The notes under the pieces are model-generated. The model worked only from the letters and a program-made list of their open reading frames with translations, was not told the origin of the DNA and made no database searches. Shown here piece after piece: positions 17,602-27,231 of a stretch of DNA of 64,000 nucleotides. Position 1 is the stretch's first letter; every line of letters begins with the position of its first letter. Source of the stretch: Planctomycetota bacterium (lineage in GTDB: Bacteria > Planctomycetota > MHYJ01 > WSZJ01 > JACPWG01). Location: the NCBI GenBank assembly GCA_016197205.1, contig JACPWG010000081.1:62001-126000 (forward strand), in the 5' to 3' direction. The position numbers were made by a program, and so were the translations under genes.

Positions 17602-19215
17602 ATGCCCTCCCTCCCCCGACGTCTTGAGCCGGTCAATCAGCAATCAGCAATCAACAATCAGCAATCCTCGAACACGCGCCGTCTCCGCCGCCTCGACCTC
17701 CTCAAAAAAAAGGCCCTCGAGGGGGGCGGCGCCGAACGCGTCGAAAAGCAGCACCAGGCCGGCAAGCTCACCGCCCGCGAGCGCCTGCACCTCCTCGTGG
17801 ACGAAGGCTCGTTCGACGAAATCGACCTCTTCGTCCAGCACGACTGCGGTCACTTCGGCCTCGCGAAGAAGAAGGTCCGCGGCGACGGCGTGGTGACCGG
17901 CTACGGCCGCATCGACGGCCGGCCGGTCGCGGTCTTCGCGCAGGATTTCACCGTCTTCGGCGGCTCGCTCGGCAAGATGCACGCCGCGAAGATCTGCAAG
18001 ATCATGGACGGGGCCATGAAGCTCGGCATCCCCATCGTCGGTCTGAACGACTCCGGCGGCGCGCGGATCCAGGAGGGAGTCGAGTCGCTCGGCGGCTACG
18101 CGGACATCTTCCTCCGGAACACCCTCGCCTCGGGCGTCGTCCCGCAGATCTCCTGCATCCTCGGTCCGTGCGCCGGCGGCGCCGTCTACTCCCCCGCCAT
18201 CACCGACTTCATCTTCATGGTCGAGCAGACCTCCTACATGTTCGTCACCGGCCCGAACGTCATCAAGGCCGTCACCCACGAGGAGGTCACCTCCGAGCGG
18301 CTCGGCGGCGCGGCCGTCCACAACGAGACGAGCGGCGTCGCCCACTTCCGCGCCCGGAACGAGGCCGAGTGCCTCCAGACCGTGCGACGCCTCGTCGGCT
18401 TCCTCCCGCAGAACAACGCCGAGGAGCCGCCCGTCGTCGCCACCGCGGACGATCCCGCGCGGCGCGACACCCGCCTCAATGTCCACGTCCCGGACAACCC
18501 GCAAAGGCCCTACGACATGAAGGAGATCCTCCTCACCGTCCTGGACGATCGGCAGTTCCTCGAGGTGCACGCGGACTTCGCGCGCAATCTCATCGTCGGG
18601 TTCGGACGGTTCAACGGCCGCCCGGTCGGCCTCGTCGCGCAGCAGCCCGCCGTCCTCGCCGGCTGCCTCGATATCCATTCGTCGGTGAAGGGCGCCCGCT
18701 TCGTCCGCTTCTGCGACGCCTTCAATATCCCGCTCGTCACCTTCGTCGACGTCCCCGGCTTCCTCCCCGGCGTCGCGCAGGAGCACGGCGGCATCATCGT
18801 GAACGGGGCGAAGCTCCTCTACGCCTACTGCGAGGCCACCGTCCCGAAGCTCACCGTCATCACCCGGAAGGCCTACGGCGGCGCCTATGACGTCATGAAC
18901 TCGAAGCACATCCGCGCCGACGTGAACTTCGCCTGGCCCACCGCGGAGATCGCCGTCATGGGCCCGGAAGGGGCGGTCAACATCATCTTCAAAAAAGAGC
19001 TCGAGCAGGCCAAGGACCCGGCGAAGACCCGCGCCCGGCTCATCGAAGAGTATCGCAAGAAGTTCGCGAGCCCCTACATCGCTGCGGAAAAGGGCTACCT
19101 CGACGCGGTCATCGAGCCCGCCGACACGCGGTTCCGCCTCATCCGCGCCCTCGAGCTGCTCCGGACCAAGCGCGACAAGAATCCGCCGAAGAAGCATGGG
19201 AACATGCCCCTGTAG
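17602..19215 (+). CDS. Acyl-CoA carboxylase carboxyltransferase (propionyl-CoA carboxylase beta type)
   Basis: This 537-aa protein moves CO2 from carboxybiotin to an acyl-CoA (acetyl- or propionyl-CoA). Its length and fused N and C crotonase-like halves match PccB/AccD5. Landmarks: [19 protein letters not shown], the oxyanion glycines in [20 protein letters not shown] and [13 protein letters not shown]. It heads a set with biotin carboxylase and a separate biotinyl carrier. Residues ~12-22 ([11 protein letters not shown]) are translated from an R9 repeat at 17634-17667, so the true N-terminus may have been captured from intergenic DNA. Substrate cannot be decided by eye. Confidence 0.9.
   Translation: MPSLPRRLEPVNQQSAINNQQSSNTRRLRRLDLLKKKALEGGGAERVEKQHQAGKLTARERLHLLVDEGSFDEIDLFVQHDCGHFGLAKKKVRGDGVVTGYGRIDGRPVAVFAQDFTVFGGSLGKMHAAKICKIMDGAMKLGIPIVGLNDSGGARIQEGVESLGGYADIFLRNTLASGVVPQISCILGPCAGGAVYSPAITDFIFMVEQTSYMFVTGPNVIKAVTHEEVTSERLGGAAVHNETSGVAHFRARNEAECLQTVRRLVGFLPQNNAEEPPVVATADDPARRDTRLNVHVPDNPQRPYDMKEILLTVLDDRQFLEVHADFARNLIVGFGRFNGRPVGLVAQQPAVLAGCLDIHSSVKGARFVRFCDAFNIPLVTFVDVPGFLPGVAQEHGGIIVNGAKLLYAYCEATVPKLTVITRKAYGGAYDVMNSKHIRADVNFAWPTAEIAVMGPEGAVNIIFKKELEQAKDPAKTRARLIEEYRKKFASPYIAAEKGYLDAVIEPADTRFRLIRALELLRTKRDKNPPKKHGNMPL
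17634..17667. repeat. R9 spacer inside a reading frame
   Basis: AATCAGCAAT repeats lie within codons ~11-22 of the carboxyltransferase and encode Gln/Ser/Asn-rich residues. Confidence 0.65.
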
Positions 19216-19218
19216 GGG

Positions 19219-19249
19219 ATTGCTGATTGACGATTGCTGATTGCTGAGT
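19219..19249. repeat. R9 heptamer spacer
   Basis: ATTGCTGATT repeats directly after the carboxyltransferase stop. The opposite orientation recurs at 19349-19378 before the biotin carboxylase. Confidence 0.65.
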
Positions 19250-19348
19250 GACGACCGCCGGTCCACACGTCCTCTTGGCAATCGGCTCCCCCCGCACAAT
19301 CCGCAGCGCCGGCGTTTCGAATCATGAACCGCTCCCTCTGGCCGTACT

Positions 19349-19378
19349 CAGCAATCAGAAATCATCAATCAGCAATCA
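19349..19378. repeat. R9 heptamer spacer, reverse sense
   Basis: AATCAGAAATCATCAATCAG-type sequence ending 20 bases before the biotin carboxylase start. Confidence 0.6.
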
Positions 19379-19398
19379 AACGCCCCGGGGTGCCCGCC

Positions 19399-20904
19399 AT
19401 GTCGAAGCCCATGCGAAAACTGCTGGTTGCAAATCGCGGCGAGATCGCCATCCGCGTGATCCGCGCCTGCGAGGAGCTCGGGATCCGCACCGTGGCCGTC
19501 TACAGCCAGGCCGACGAGTGGGCCCCGCACGTCACCCTCGCCGACGAGGCCTATGCGCTCGGCCCGGCCCCGGCGCGCGAGAGCTATCTCCGCATCGACC
19601 GCCTGCTCGCCGTCGCGCGCGAGTCCGGCTGCGACGCCCTCCACCCCGGGTACGGCTTCCTCTCCGAAAACCCGGCCCTCGCCCGCGCCTGCGCGCGCGC
19701 CGGCGTCAAGTTCGTCGGCCCCTCGGCCGAGGCCATCCGGCGGATCGGGAACAAAATCGAAGCGCGCAAGCTCGCGCGGCGCGCCCATGTCCCCACCGTG
19801 CCCGGCCTGTACGAGGACATCGGCGATCCACCCGATGCGCGCGCCATCGAACGCGACGTCGGCTTTCCGCTCCTGATCAAGGCCGCGTCCGGCGGCGGCG
19901 GGAAGGGGATGCGCGTCGTCCACTCCCCGGCCGAGCTCCCGAAGGCCGTGCGCGAGGCACGCTCCGAGGCCAAGGCGGCCTTCGGCGACCCCGGCGTGTT
20001 CGTGGAGCGGTATCTGACCGCCGCGCGCCACATCGAGATCCAGGTCCTCGGAGACGAGTTCGGCAACGTCCTCCACCTGGGCGAACGCGAGTGCTCGGTC
20101 CAGCGCCGCCACCAGAAGCTCGTCGAGGAGTCCCCGTCTCCGTTCGTCGACGACGCCCTCCGCGCCGAGATGGGACAGCGCGCCGTCGTCCTTGCGCGAA
20201 CCGTCGGCTACGCGAATGCGGGCACGTGCGAATTCTTGGTGGACAAGCACCGGAACTTCTATTTCCTCGAAATGAACACCCGCCTGCAGGTCGAGCACCC
20301 GGTCACCGAGATGGTCACCGGCATCGACCTCGTGAAGGCGCAGCTCGCCGTCGCCGCGGGCGAGACGCTCCCCTTCCGCCAGGAGGACGTCCACCTCCGC
20401 GGGTGGGCCATGGAGTGCCGGATCATGAGCGAGGACCCCGCGTCCGAGTTCATGCCTTCCGCCGGTCGAATCGACGGGCTGGAGTTCCCCTCCGGTCCGG
20501 GCATCCGCGTGGACGCGGGGATCAGCCCGGGAAGCGTCGTCACCCTCCACTACGACCCGCTGCTCGCCAAGCTCATCGCCTGGGGGAAGGACCGCGCCGA
20601 GGCGATCGCGCGACTCGTGCGTGCCCTCCGCGAGTTCCGGCTCGTGGGCGTGAAGACGACGATCCCCTTTCACCTCGCCCTTCTCGGCAACCCGCGCTTC
20701 CTGGCCGGCGACCTGCACACGGGCTTTCTCTCTGAAGAGAAGGGCCTGGCCTCCACCGCGGGCGATCACCCGGAGGTCGCGGCCCTGATTGCCGCCGCGC
20801 TCGAGTACGAACGCTCGCGCCGTGGTCTCCCGCAGCGCACGGGCGCACCGGAGGGGCGGTCCGGGTGGCGCTGGGGCGGCGCTCTGGGCTGGAGGAACGC
20901 ATGA
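19399..20904 (+). CDS. accC: Biotin carboxylase subunit
   Basis: This 501-aa ATP-grasp enzyme carboxylates biotin on the carrier protein. Signatures: LLVANRGEIAIRVIRA at the N-terminus, HPGYGFLSEN, the Gly-rich loop ASGGGGKGM, the catalytic HIEIQVL, ERECSVQRRHQK and FLEMNTRLQVEHPVTE. I chose the ATG at 19399 because the protein then begins at the conserved domain; the 25 residues upstream come partly from an R9 repeat. The last ~45 residues extend past the usual end. The stop overlaps the biotinyl carrier start as ATGA. Confidence 0.93.
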   Translation: MSKPMRKLLVANRGEIAIRVIRACEELGIRTVAVYSQADEWAPHVTLADEAYALGPAPARESYLRIDRLLAVARESGCDALHPGYGFLSENPALARACARAGVKFVGPSAEAIRRIGNKIEARKLARRAHVPTVPGLYEDIGDPPDARAIERDVGFPLLIKAASGGGGKGMRVVHSPAELPKAVREARSEAKAAFGDPGVFVERYLTAARHIEIQVLGDEFGNVLHLGERECSVQRRHQKLVEESPSPFVDDALRAEMGQRAVVLARTVGYANAGTCEFLVDKHRNFYFLEMNTRLQVEHPVTEMVTGIDLVKAQLAVAAGETLPFRQEDVHLRGWAMECRIMSEDPASEFMPSAGRIDGLEFPSGPGIRVDAGISPGSVVTLHYDPLLAKLIAWGKDRAEAIARLVRALREFRLVGVKTTIPFHLALLGNPRFLAGDLHTGFLSEEKGLASTAGDHPEVAALIAAALEYERSRRGLPQRTGAPEGRSGWRWGGALGWRNA

Positions 20905-21422
20905 TCCCGCAGCGCTACGCCGTCACCTGCGGCGACCAACGGCTCGTCGTCGAGGTGTCGGAGCAGGACGGGGCCCTGACCCTCACCGCCGGCGGGCGGA
21001 CCCACGTCCTTCGCCTGGACGCCAGCCGCCGCAGCCTCCGGGGCGCGACCCTGGACGACGGCCGGCTGCGCTTCGGCTGGAAGTACGCGAACGGTACCTA
21101 CGAGATCGTCCTGGACGGGCAGACCTACGAGATCTCCGTGGCGGATCCGCGCTTCGAATCGTTGCTCGCCGTGCGTCCGAGCGAGACCGCGGGCGAGGGT
21201 CGCACCCAGGTCCGCGCCCCGATCCCGGGGCTCGTCGTCGCGGTCCGCGTGAGGGCGGGGGACAAGGTGGAGAAGAACCAGAGCGTGGTCGTCCTCGCGG
21301 CGATGAAGCTCGAGAACGAGATCCCCGCCCCGCGCGCGGGCGTCGTGGCGGAGGTCCTGGCGAAGGAGGGCGCGGCGGTGGAGAAGGGGGACGTGCTGCT
21401 GGTGATCGAGACGCCGGCCTAG
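20901..21422 (+). CDS. Biotinyl carrier protein of the acyl-CoA carboxylase
   Basis: This 173-aa protein ends in an ~75-residue biotinyl domain with the attachment motif AAMKLEN (lysine to be biotinylated), preceded by RAPIPGLV and followed by VLAKEGAAVEKGDVL. The N-terminal ~95 residues form a beta-rich region like the linker domain of propionyl-CoA carboxylase alpha chains. So carrier and carboxylase, often fused in the alpha chain, are split here. GGAGG stands before the ATG, which overlaps accC. A decayed copy of its biotinyl domain lies downstream. Confidence 0.88.
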   Translation: MIPQRYAVTCGDQRLVVEVSEQDGALTLTAGGRTHVLRLDASRRSLRGATLDDGRLRFGWKYANGTYEIVLDGQTYEISVADPRFESLLAVRPSETAGEGRTQVRAPIPGLVVAVRVRAGDKVEKNQSVVVLAAMKLENEIPAPRAGVVAEVLAKEGAAVEKGDVLLVIETPA

Positions 21423-21482
21423 CGGCTGGGGGCGGTCCCGCCGTGACTCCGCGGCGTGATTTTCGACAGGACTCGCGGCCAG

Positions 21483-21628
21483 GTGGTGCAGGGCTTCCGC
21501 CCTGCACCCGCTCCCGCACGGCTTATCAGAATCACCTCCCCGCCTTCTCCCGGCGCCACCCCCGCACTCAACGGGCTCGGAACTGTTCAACCGGGTCGCC
21601 CCGTCGGTGCAGGGCGGACCCGTCCACC
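21483..21628. repeat. R5 palindromic element
   Basis: It begins with GTGGTGCAGGGCTTCCGC and its complement CTGCACC and closes with a decayed inverted copy near 21605-21628. A clearer copy is at 44258-44399, and one end alone is at 46688-46711. Confidence 0.65.
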
Positions 21629-21783
21629 GAAGCGCCGCACCGGCCCGGGTGCGATCGCGGGGTCGGGACCGTCTCATTGGATCTTAGGCACGATCCTTCC
21701 CACGGCGCCATGCGCAAGGCGCCAAAAACAAAAGACACGGTCCGGAGCACGGTTCCTGGCCGGCCATCTGCGCACGGGTTTTC

Positions 21784-21982
21784 TCGCTCGCCGTGCGCCC
21801 CAGCGAGGACGCGGGCGACGGGCGCACCCAACTTCGCGCCCCGATCCCCGGGCTCGTCGTCGCGGTCCGCGTGAAGGTGGGGCACCAGGTGGAGAAGAAC
21901 CAAAGCGTAGCCGCCCTCGCCGCGAAGAAGCTCTAGAACGGGATCGCGGCCCCACGCGCGGGCGCGGTGGCGGAAGTCCGGG
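21784..21982 (+). pseudogene. Decayed duplicate of the biotinyl domain
   Basis: About 200 bases align with 21163-21360 of the intact biotinyl carrier gene. Shared landmarks are CGCGCCCCGATCCC, GGTCCGCGTGA and GGTGGAGAAGAACCA. In the copy the attachment site AMKLEN has become AAKKL followed by TAG, so the biotin lysine context is lost and the frame stops. It has no start codon or ribosome-binding site. It fills the middle of the 816-base gap 21423-22238. Confidence 0.82.
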
Positions 21983-22073
21983 CAACGGCGGGGCCGGCTG
22001 CCGCCCGGCTAGGTCGGGACGGGAAGCGCCACGCGGACGAGCCACGCCAGGGCGGACGATCCGCCGGCCTGGT

Positions 22074-22236
22074 GGCCCGTTGACAAACCTCGGACACAGT
22101 CGTCAATTCTGTCACGGCGAGTCGCAGCCCATGTGGCCGTTCGCGCGGGCCGGCCTGCGCTCCGTAGCTCGCGTCGAGCGAGCGAAGGAGGGAGGCCCGC
22201 GCCCCCAGGCATCCTGCCTGGAGTTCGTCAACAGGC
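22074..22236. repeat. R4 palindromic element
   Basis: It runs from GGCCCGTTGACAAACCTCGG to GTTCGTCAACAGGCC. The interior carries GTGGCCGTTCGCGCGGGCC and CCCCCAGGCATCCTG. The right end touches the stop codon of the adjoining minus-strand gene. Confidence 0.75.
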
Positions 22237-22238
22237 CG

Positions 22239-22853
22239 CTAGCGCAGCACCAGCCGAACATAAGTCGCCAGCCAGATGGCGACGGCGATACTCTGCCCGA
22301 GTCCCTGCACCATCGCCAGCAAGGCCAATCCAACTCCGCGTGGCTTGGCGCCAGGCTCCGGCTCGCGCGTGAGCATGCCCCACGCGAGGTAGAGGAGCCA
22401 AGGCGCGATGACCCACACGACGAGCGTCGCCATCATGGCGAAACCAAGCCGCTTGACTTCGTGCTCCCAAGTCTCGGGCGCACCGGGCGCCGCTCCCGCG
22501 TCCCCCGCTTCGTCCGCGGCCGGCTCGCGTGCAAACCGCTCGGGCACTTGCGTGGTAACCCCGTCGCGCCAGGTTCCGTCCGGTGCCACAGCACCGATCG
22601 CGCCGTCCAGGCCGCCCTCCTCCGGGGCACCTACGAGTTCCTCGTCCTCCTCTTCCCCCTCGCGTGGCGGTTCCTGTTCGATCCGCATTTCGGGAAAGAA
22701 AACTCCGCCCAAGACCTGGGACTGCGGACCCAGAATTGGCGACTCCGAGGAGCCCTCCCGCGAAAGATCCTCGGATCGCTCGGCCGGATTCTTGGCCGGG
22801 CCGTTGGTCGATTCCGGTGAGGTTCCCTCGCCGACCGGAACTTCCTCGCTCAT
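22239..22853 (-). CDS. Membrane protein with acidic N-terminal domain
   Basis: This 204-aa protein of unknown family has a ~120-residue acidic, Pro/Gly/Glu-rich N-terminus without secondary-structure cues. Two membrane helices follow near residues 133-155 and 170-200. The C-terminus is very short. The ATG at 22853 begins MSEEVPVGEG and is preceded by a GC-rich leader with no strong ribosome site. The TAG stop lies 3 bases from the end of an R4 element. No partner is adjacent. Confidence 0.55.
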   Translation of the reverse strand: MSEEVPVGEGTSPESTNGPAKNPAERSEDLSREGSSESPILGPQSQVLGGVFFPEMRIEQEPPREGEEEDEELVGAPEEGGLDGAIGAVAPDGTWRDGVTTQVPERFAREPAADEAGDAGAAPGAPETWEHEVKRLGFAMMATLVVWVIAPWLLYLAWGMLTREPEPGAKPRGVGLALLAMVQGLGQSIAVAIWLATYVRLVLR

Positions 22854-23139
22854 GATGGTCCCGCCAATCCTGCTGTTGCTCTTCCGGACATCGCGCCAAA
22901 CGGGGCGGGGACCCGGTCCCAGCCTCATGCCGGCTTTCGCCTCCGTCCGATGATGAAGATTCTACCAGCCCAGGCCACTGAGACTACCCAGAATCCTGCC
23001 AAACAATGCGGCGCCACGCGCTGGGAACTCTTGAGCGCCACGCGGCGTCGGAGCCGGCATCGCATCGCAATCACCCGCCGCACCGTGCCGCGGCGTCCTG
23101 AATCGCCGCGTCCCCCACATCTCGAAAGGAACCCCCTCC

Positions 23140-24354
23140 ATGATCGCCCGCCTCGCCGACTCCTCCCCGATCGCCTTCACTCCGGTCCTTCCCAGCGCCG
23201 CACTACTCGCGCTGCTCCTGCTCTCCGCCGCCGCCACCCCGCGCACCGCCTCCCCCCAAACGCCCGGCTGCGCCATCCCGCCCGCGCCGGTCGTGGTCGA
23301 AAACCGCTGGGTATCGCCGGACGAGGGCGTGGTCCTCGGCAAGATCCCCGGCGCCAACCCGTACAGGTGGGCCGTGCCGGATCCCGACCACCGCGGTCGC
23401 TACCGTATCGGCGAGGTCGTGTTCGATGTCGCGACGTGCAGCGTGGTCGCACGCGAGCCCGAGGAGGTGCGGTTCGAGGACGATGCAGTCGTGCGCCAGG
23501 ATCCGGCCGGCAAGACCGCGTGGTCGGTCCGGCTCGGCGACCGGCTCGGCGGCGTGCGCCCGCCCGACCGACTCGCGGACGGTGAGCGCGTCTTCGTGGT
23601 CGTGGGCGAAGGGATCGTCGCGCTGGACCGCCCAACCGGACGCGAGCTGTGGCGCGCGGAGGGGCCGGCGGACCGGTTGTGCGCCAGCCGCGACCTGCTG
23701 CTGGCGACGAGTTGCGCGTCGAGCGTGCGCCCGGAGGACGGTCGCTGGCTCGTGGCGCGCTCGACCGAAACCGGCAAGCCGGCGTGGCGCGCCCGTCTCC
23801 CCGACGTCTCCGATCCGATGTCGATCCGCGAGGTCGGCGGCCTCTTCCTGGTCCGCGACGGCGGCTTCGGCGGCAAGGGGGCCTACGCGCGCTTCTTCGA
23901 CCGCATGGGCGCGCTCCGCATCGACCTCACGGAGCATGTGGCCGCGGCCTGGCCGCAGGAGGACGGGTTCATCGTGGTCACCGAGCGCCGCATCGCACGG
24001 CTCGACCCCCACGGATCCGCGCTCTGGGAATCGGACGCGGCGAAGGCCGACGACTCGGACGGCGCGGAGGTCGTGCCGCTACCCGGGGGCGACCTGCTGG
24101 TCTACACATGGTGCCGGCTCGCCGACAGCGGGGTCGCCGTCGCCCGCGTGCGCGCCACGGACGGGAAGGCTGCGTGGCGGTCCATTTGCGCGGCGCTCGG
24201 CGTCCCCCACTCGAAGTACTGGCACCGACCGTACGTCCAGGTTCGGGGCGACCAAGCCATCGTGGTCAGTCAGGGGGCGGGCGGGGATTTCATCGAGATC
24301 CTCGCACTGGACTCGGGCAAGCAGCTCTCGCGCAGAGTCGTCCCCAGGCCGTAG
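23140..24354 (+). CDS. Exported PQQ-like beta-propeller protein
   Basis: This 404-aa protein has a signal peptide (hydrophobic LPSAALLALLLLSAAA). Repeated beta-blade motifs of the PQQ-like type follow: GKTAWSVRL, GRELWRAEG, GKPAWRARL, GSALWESD and GKAAWRSI, each of the form G-(x)-A/L-W. At least five blades are visible, so it probably folds as a propeller in the periplasm. No quinone-ligand set or dehydrogenase active site is evident, so a binding or scaffold role is more likely than enzymatic. AAAGGAA precedes the ATG. The gene stands alone between repeat-rich gaps. Confidence 0.72.
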   Translation: MIARLADSSPIAFTPVLPSAALLALLLLSAAATPRTASPQTPGCAIPPAPVVVENRWVSPDEGVVLGKIPGANPYRWAVPDPDHRGRYRIGEVVFDVATCSVVAREPEEVRFEDDAVVRQDPAGKTAWSVRLGDRLGGVRPPDRLADGERVFVVVGEGIVALDRPTGRELWRAEGPADRLCASRDLLLATSCASSVRPEDGRWLVARSTETGKPAWRARLPDVSDPMSIREVGGLFLVRDGGFGGKGAYARFFDRMGALRIDLTEHVAAAWPQEDGFIVVTERRIARLDPHGSALWESDAAKADDSDGAEVVPLPGGDLLVYTWCRLADSGVAVARVRATDGKAAWRSICAALGVPHSKYWHRPYVQVRGDQAIVVSQGAGGDFIEILALDSGKQLSRRVVPRP

Positions 24355-24515
24355 ACGGAGCCATGCTGAAAGTCACGCGCCCCTCCTGATGCCCGGCCTG
24401 AGGCGCGGACTCCGCGGGACAGCCGCGACGCGATCGGCCCATGCCGGCCTTGCGTGACAACATCGCACACGGTAGGACGGTCGGCGTCAACCCGACGCGC
24501 CATGCAGGAGCAAGT

Positions 24516-24655
24516 GGCCCGTTGACGAGCTTCGGACACAGTCATCAACTGTGTCACGGCAAGTCGCAGCCGATGTGGCCGTTCGCGCGGGCCGGAGGCC
24601 CGCGCCCCCAGGCATCGTGCCTCGACTTGGTCGCCAGGTCACAAGGGGCCCGTTG
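24516..24655. repeat. R4 palindromic element, diverged right end
   Basis: The left end GGCCCGTTGACGAGCTTCGG and interior match the copies at 22074 and 53741; the right end is altered. It lies just upstream of the CHAT remnant in the 409-base gap 24355-24763. Confidence 0.65.
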
Positions 24656-24765
24656 ACCAAGTGCGGTCGCGGTCCTCGAAGGCCGAGGTATACGTTCGTA
24701 GTTCCGCCTTCAGGCGGCTCGTCGGACGGCAAGGCTGTGGACCGCGGAGCCGTCGGTCGGAGTAG

Positions 24766-25110
24766 CTGCAGGGCCTCGACCTCTCCGGCATCGAGCTGGT
24801 CGTGCTCTCGGCGTGCGAGACGGGCCGCGGCGAGACGACAGCCGGCGAAGGGGTGCTCGGACTGTCACGGGCCCTTTCGATCGCGGGCGCACGCGGCTTT
24901 CTGCTCTCGCTCTGGGCCGTGCCCGACGACGCGACGCACGAGCTGATGGATGCGTGTTACGAGGGCCTGTGGAGTGCGGCGACCGCGGGGCCCGCCACGC
25001 GTACAGCCGAACAGGCGCCCCGCGAGGCCCAGCTCCGGCTCCTCGCCGCCGACCGGGCCGCGGGCGTCTTTCGCCCGCGTCGATGGGGCGCGTGGATCCT
25101 GCTCCGCTAG
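24766..25110 (+). pseudogene. C-terminal remnant of a CHAT-domain protease
   Basis: The frame opens after a TAG at 24763 and reads a typical CHAT C-terminus: LDLSGIELVVLSACETG with the catalytic Cys, then GEGVLGLSRALSIAGARGFLLSLW and VPDDATHELM (about 60 residues later AWILL). CHAT domains are caspase-like peptidases with a His upstream in an HIATHG-type motif; that half is missing here. The first internal start is a GTG at 24802. No tetratricopeptide or other N-terminal domain is left. It is probably a dead fragment. Confidence 0.75.
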
Positions 25111-25127
25111 GCCGCCGCCGCACGGCC

Positions 25128-26774
25128 TCAGCGCGCAAGCTCCGCGCACAGCCGCGTCAGGTCGTACACCCACAGCTTCGCCGCGCGCGGGTCCCCCACC
25201 GCTTGCCAGTCCGCACTCTCTTCCAGCACCATCGGGTTCGCACCCGCCGGATTTTCGACGAGGAGGTCGGGCGGGTGGCGATCGAGGAAGGACCGCAAAC
25301 CCCGCAGCACGTCCGGCGTCGCTTCCGTCCAGAAGATGTAATCCACGATCAGATGCGTGCACTTCCGCGCGCCCTCCGGCCCGGTCTCCGCGGCCCCCTC
25401 CGCGGCCCCCTCCGCGACGAACCGCTCGAGCCGCGCGCCGACCTCCCGATCACCCCCGCCGGACGCCCAAATGGCCTGCAGCTCCTCGCGCGCAGTGACC
25501 GCCGACCACGCGCCGGTGGCCGTGAAAATGAAATTCGCCTGCGACGTCAGCAGTCGCCCCGCTCCCGCGTGCCGGAGCCAGTCCGAAGTCTCGGTGTAAC
25601 CGCCGCGCAGGTTGCGCGCGGTGGAGGCCGCGCCCCAGACCGTCGCCGCATGGGCCGCGCCAAAAGCGACGACGAGGAGCGCCGCGCAGGCCGGGCCGCG
25701 GACCCCGGCGAGGCCGCGCGCCCATTTCACTCCCGCCTCCGCTCCCACGCCGGCGAACCACAGCACGCCGAGGCTCGCGGGGAAAACCATCCTCGAGTAC
25801 AGGATGCCCGCGCGTAGGGTAAACAGGAGGAGGCCGACCAGCACGAGGGCGAAGAGGAGATCGGCGTCGCGCCGGCGTCGCGCCGCCACGACCAGGCCGA
25901 CGCACGCGAGCAGGCACGGCGCCGGTCCGAGGCCCCGCCACAGAAAACCGAAGGCGCCGAAGGTCCACGAAACCTTGGACGCGAGCGCGACCGAGGCGCG
26001 CAGGAAGCGCAGCTCCAGCTCCCAGGAAATCCCCGGATAGCCGAGCACGGCCGTCACGAGGAGCGAGAGCGCACCGCCCGCGATCACGAGCCCCACGTCC
26101 CGCGCGACCCCGTGCCACGCTCGGCCCGAGCGCAGGCCGATCGCGGCCGTCGCGGCGCACGCGAGCGGGGCGGGGAGCGCGTCGGACGGAGCGAACCAGA
26201 AGCCCATGCCGAGAAAAAGCCCCGCACCGAGGAGCAGGCCTCGCGAGGGCGCATCCGCGCCGCCCGGCCCGACCTCCGCCCTCCCACGGCCAAACCTCAG
26301 CGCCGTCCCCAGCAGGCCGAGCCCGATCCAGGTCATGAGGTTCGCATTGCCGTCCGAGAGGCAGGCCCGTTGATAGAAGAGGTAGTACGGCGCCGTGGCC
26401 CAGACGAGGGCTCCTAACGCAGCCGCGCCCGCCCCTTCCCAGCGGCGAAACAGCCAGGCGATGAGCGCCGCCCCGAACACGCCGAGGGCGGCCTGGACCC
26501 TGAGAAACCCCGTGACGTCCGCGCCCAAGATCGACGACGCCAGTCCGAGCAGCGGCGCGTGCGCGGGGTGCGCCCAGATCATGCCCGGCGCTCGGGCCAG
26601 CCACAAGAGGCCGTGCGAAGCGATGGCTCCCTCGTCCGGAATGCAGAGCCCGCGCTCCTCCAGGCCGGGAAACCGCAGCCACGCCGCGAGGGCGACGAGG
26701 GCCGCGCCGAGGACGAGCTCCCACCGAGGGATTGCCGACTGCTGGTTGCTGATGGCTGATTCCGAGGCTGTCAT
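25128..26774 (-). CDS. Multi-spanning glycosyltransferase of the GT39/ArnT type
   Basis: This 548-aa inner-membrane protein has about ten hydrophobic helices and a ~150-residue soluble C-terminus. The first loop has the acidic motif LCIPDEGAIASHG (a DE pair after TM1), as in PMT/ArnT lipid-sugar transferases, followed by an aromatic loop (IWAHPAHAPLL). It probably transfers a sugar from a polyprenyl carrier on the periplasmic face. Residues ~6-15 ([10 protein letters not shown]) are encoded by an R9 spacer repeat overlapping the start. It is followed 17 bases after its stop by the CHAT remnant on the other strand. Confidence 0.75.
   Translation of the reverse strand: MTASESAISNQQSAIPRWELVLGAALVALAAWLRFPGLEERGLCIPDEGAIASHGLLWLARAPGMIWAHPAHAPLLGLASSILGADVTGFLRVQAALGVFGAALIAWLFRRWEGAGAAALGALVWATAPYYLFYQRACLSDGNANLMTWIGLGLLGTALRFGRGRAEVGPGGADAPSRGLLLGAGLFLGMGFWFAPSDALPAPLACAATAAIGLRSGRAWHGVARDVGLVIAGGALSLLVTAVLGYPGISWELELRFLRASVALASKVSWTFGAFGFLWRGLGPAPCLLACVGLVVAARRRRDADLLFALVLVGLLLFTLRAGILYSRMVFPASLGVLWFAGVGAEAGVKWARGLAGVRGPACAALLVVAFGAAHAATVWGAASTARNLRGGYTETSDWLRHAGAGRLLTSQANFIFTATGAWSAVTAREELQAIWASGGGDREVGARLERFVAEGAAEGAAETGPEGARKCTHLIVDYIFWTEATPDVLRGLRSFLDRHPPDLLVENPAGANPMVLEESADWQAVGDPRAAKLWVYDLTRLCAELAR
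26729..26761. repeat. R9 heptamer spacer inside the start of a gene
   Basis: ATTGCCGACTGCTGGTTGCTGATGGCTGATT-like sequence (given in two parts here: 26729-26744 and 26745-26761). It encodes residues ~5-15 of the GT39-like protein. Confidence 0.55.
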
Positions 26775-26841
26775 CGATTACGATTCTCCGAGCCGCTTCC
26801 GCAGTGAGAGGCTGTCCCGGCCGCGGCTGTCCGTCGCCCTC

Positions 26842-27075
26842 GATTTCGAATGGCAAATTGCAAAATTTCAAATTTCAAATTTGAAGGACGGCGCCGTCGT
26901 CACGCCCCAAGTGGGCTCATTTTCGTTACTTTCCTCGCGTCGCCGTAGGGGCACGGCGCAGCCGTGCCCACGAGGCGTGCCCGGGGTTCGCTCTCGCCTG
27001 CCCGTCCTCGGCGGTTGGAGGCGTCCCCAAATTGCAATTTGAAATTTGATATTTTGAAATTTGGATTTTGAAATC
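26842..27075. repeat. AT-rich palindromic element (R10)
   Basis: The ends are inverted AT-rich runs (AAATTGCAAAATTTCAAATT at left and its inverse at right), very unlike the GC-rich surroundings. Between them lies a REP-like hairpin GGGGCACGGCG...CGTGCCC. It fills the 457-base gap 26775-27231. Confidence 0.7.
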
Positions 27076-27231
27076 GCTTTTGCCCACCGCCATCGCTCGC
27101 GCGCGACGGCGTTCGTCCGCCCAACGGCTCTACACTTCGGCCCGCCCACTCCTCCCTCCACCCGTCCCGACGAGCCACATCATGATTCAGCCGTTCCGGC
27201 CCGGGTCGTAGACCAGCGGCAACCCCCATCC

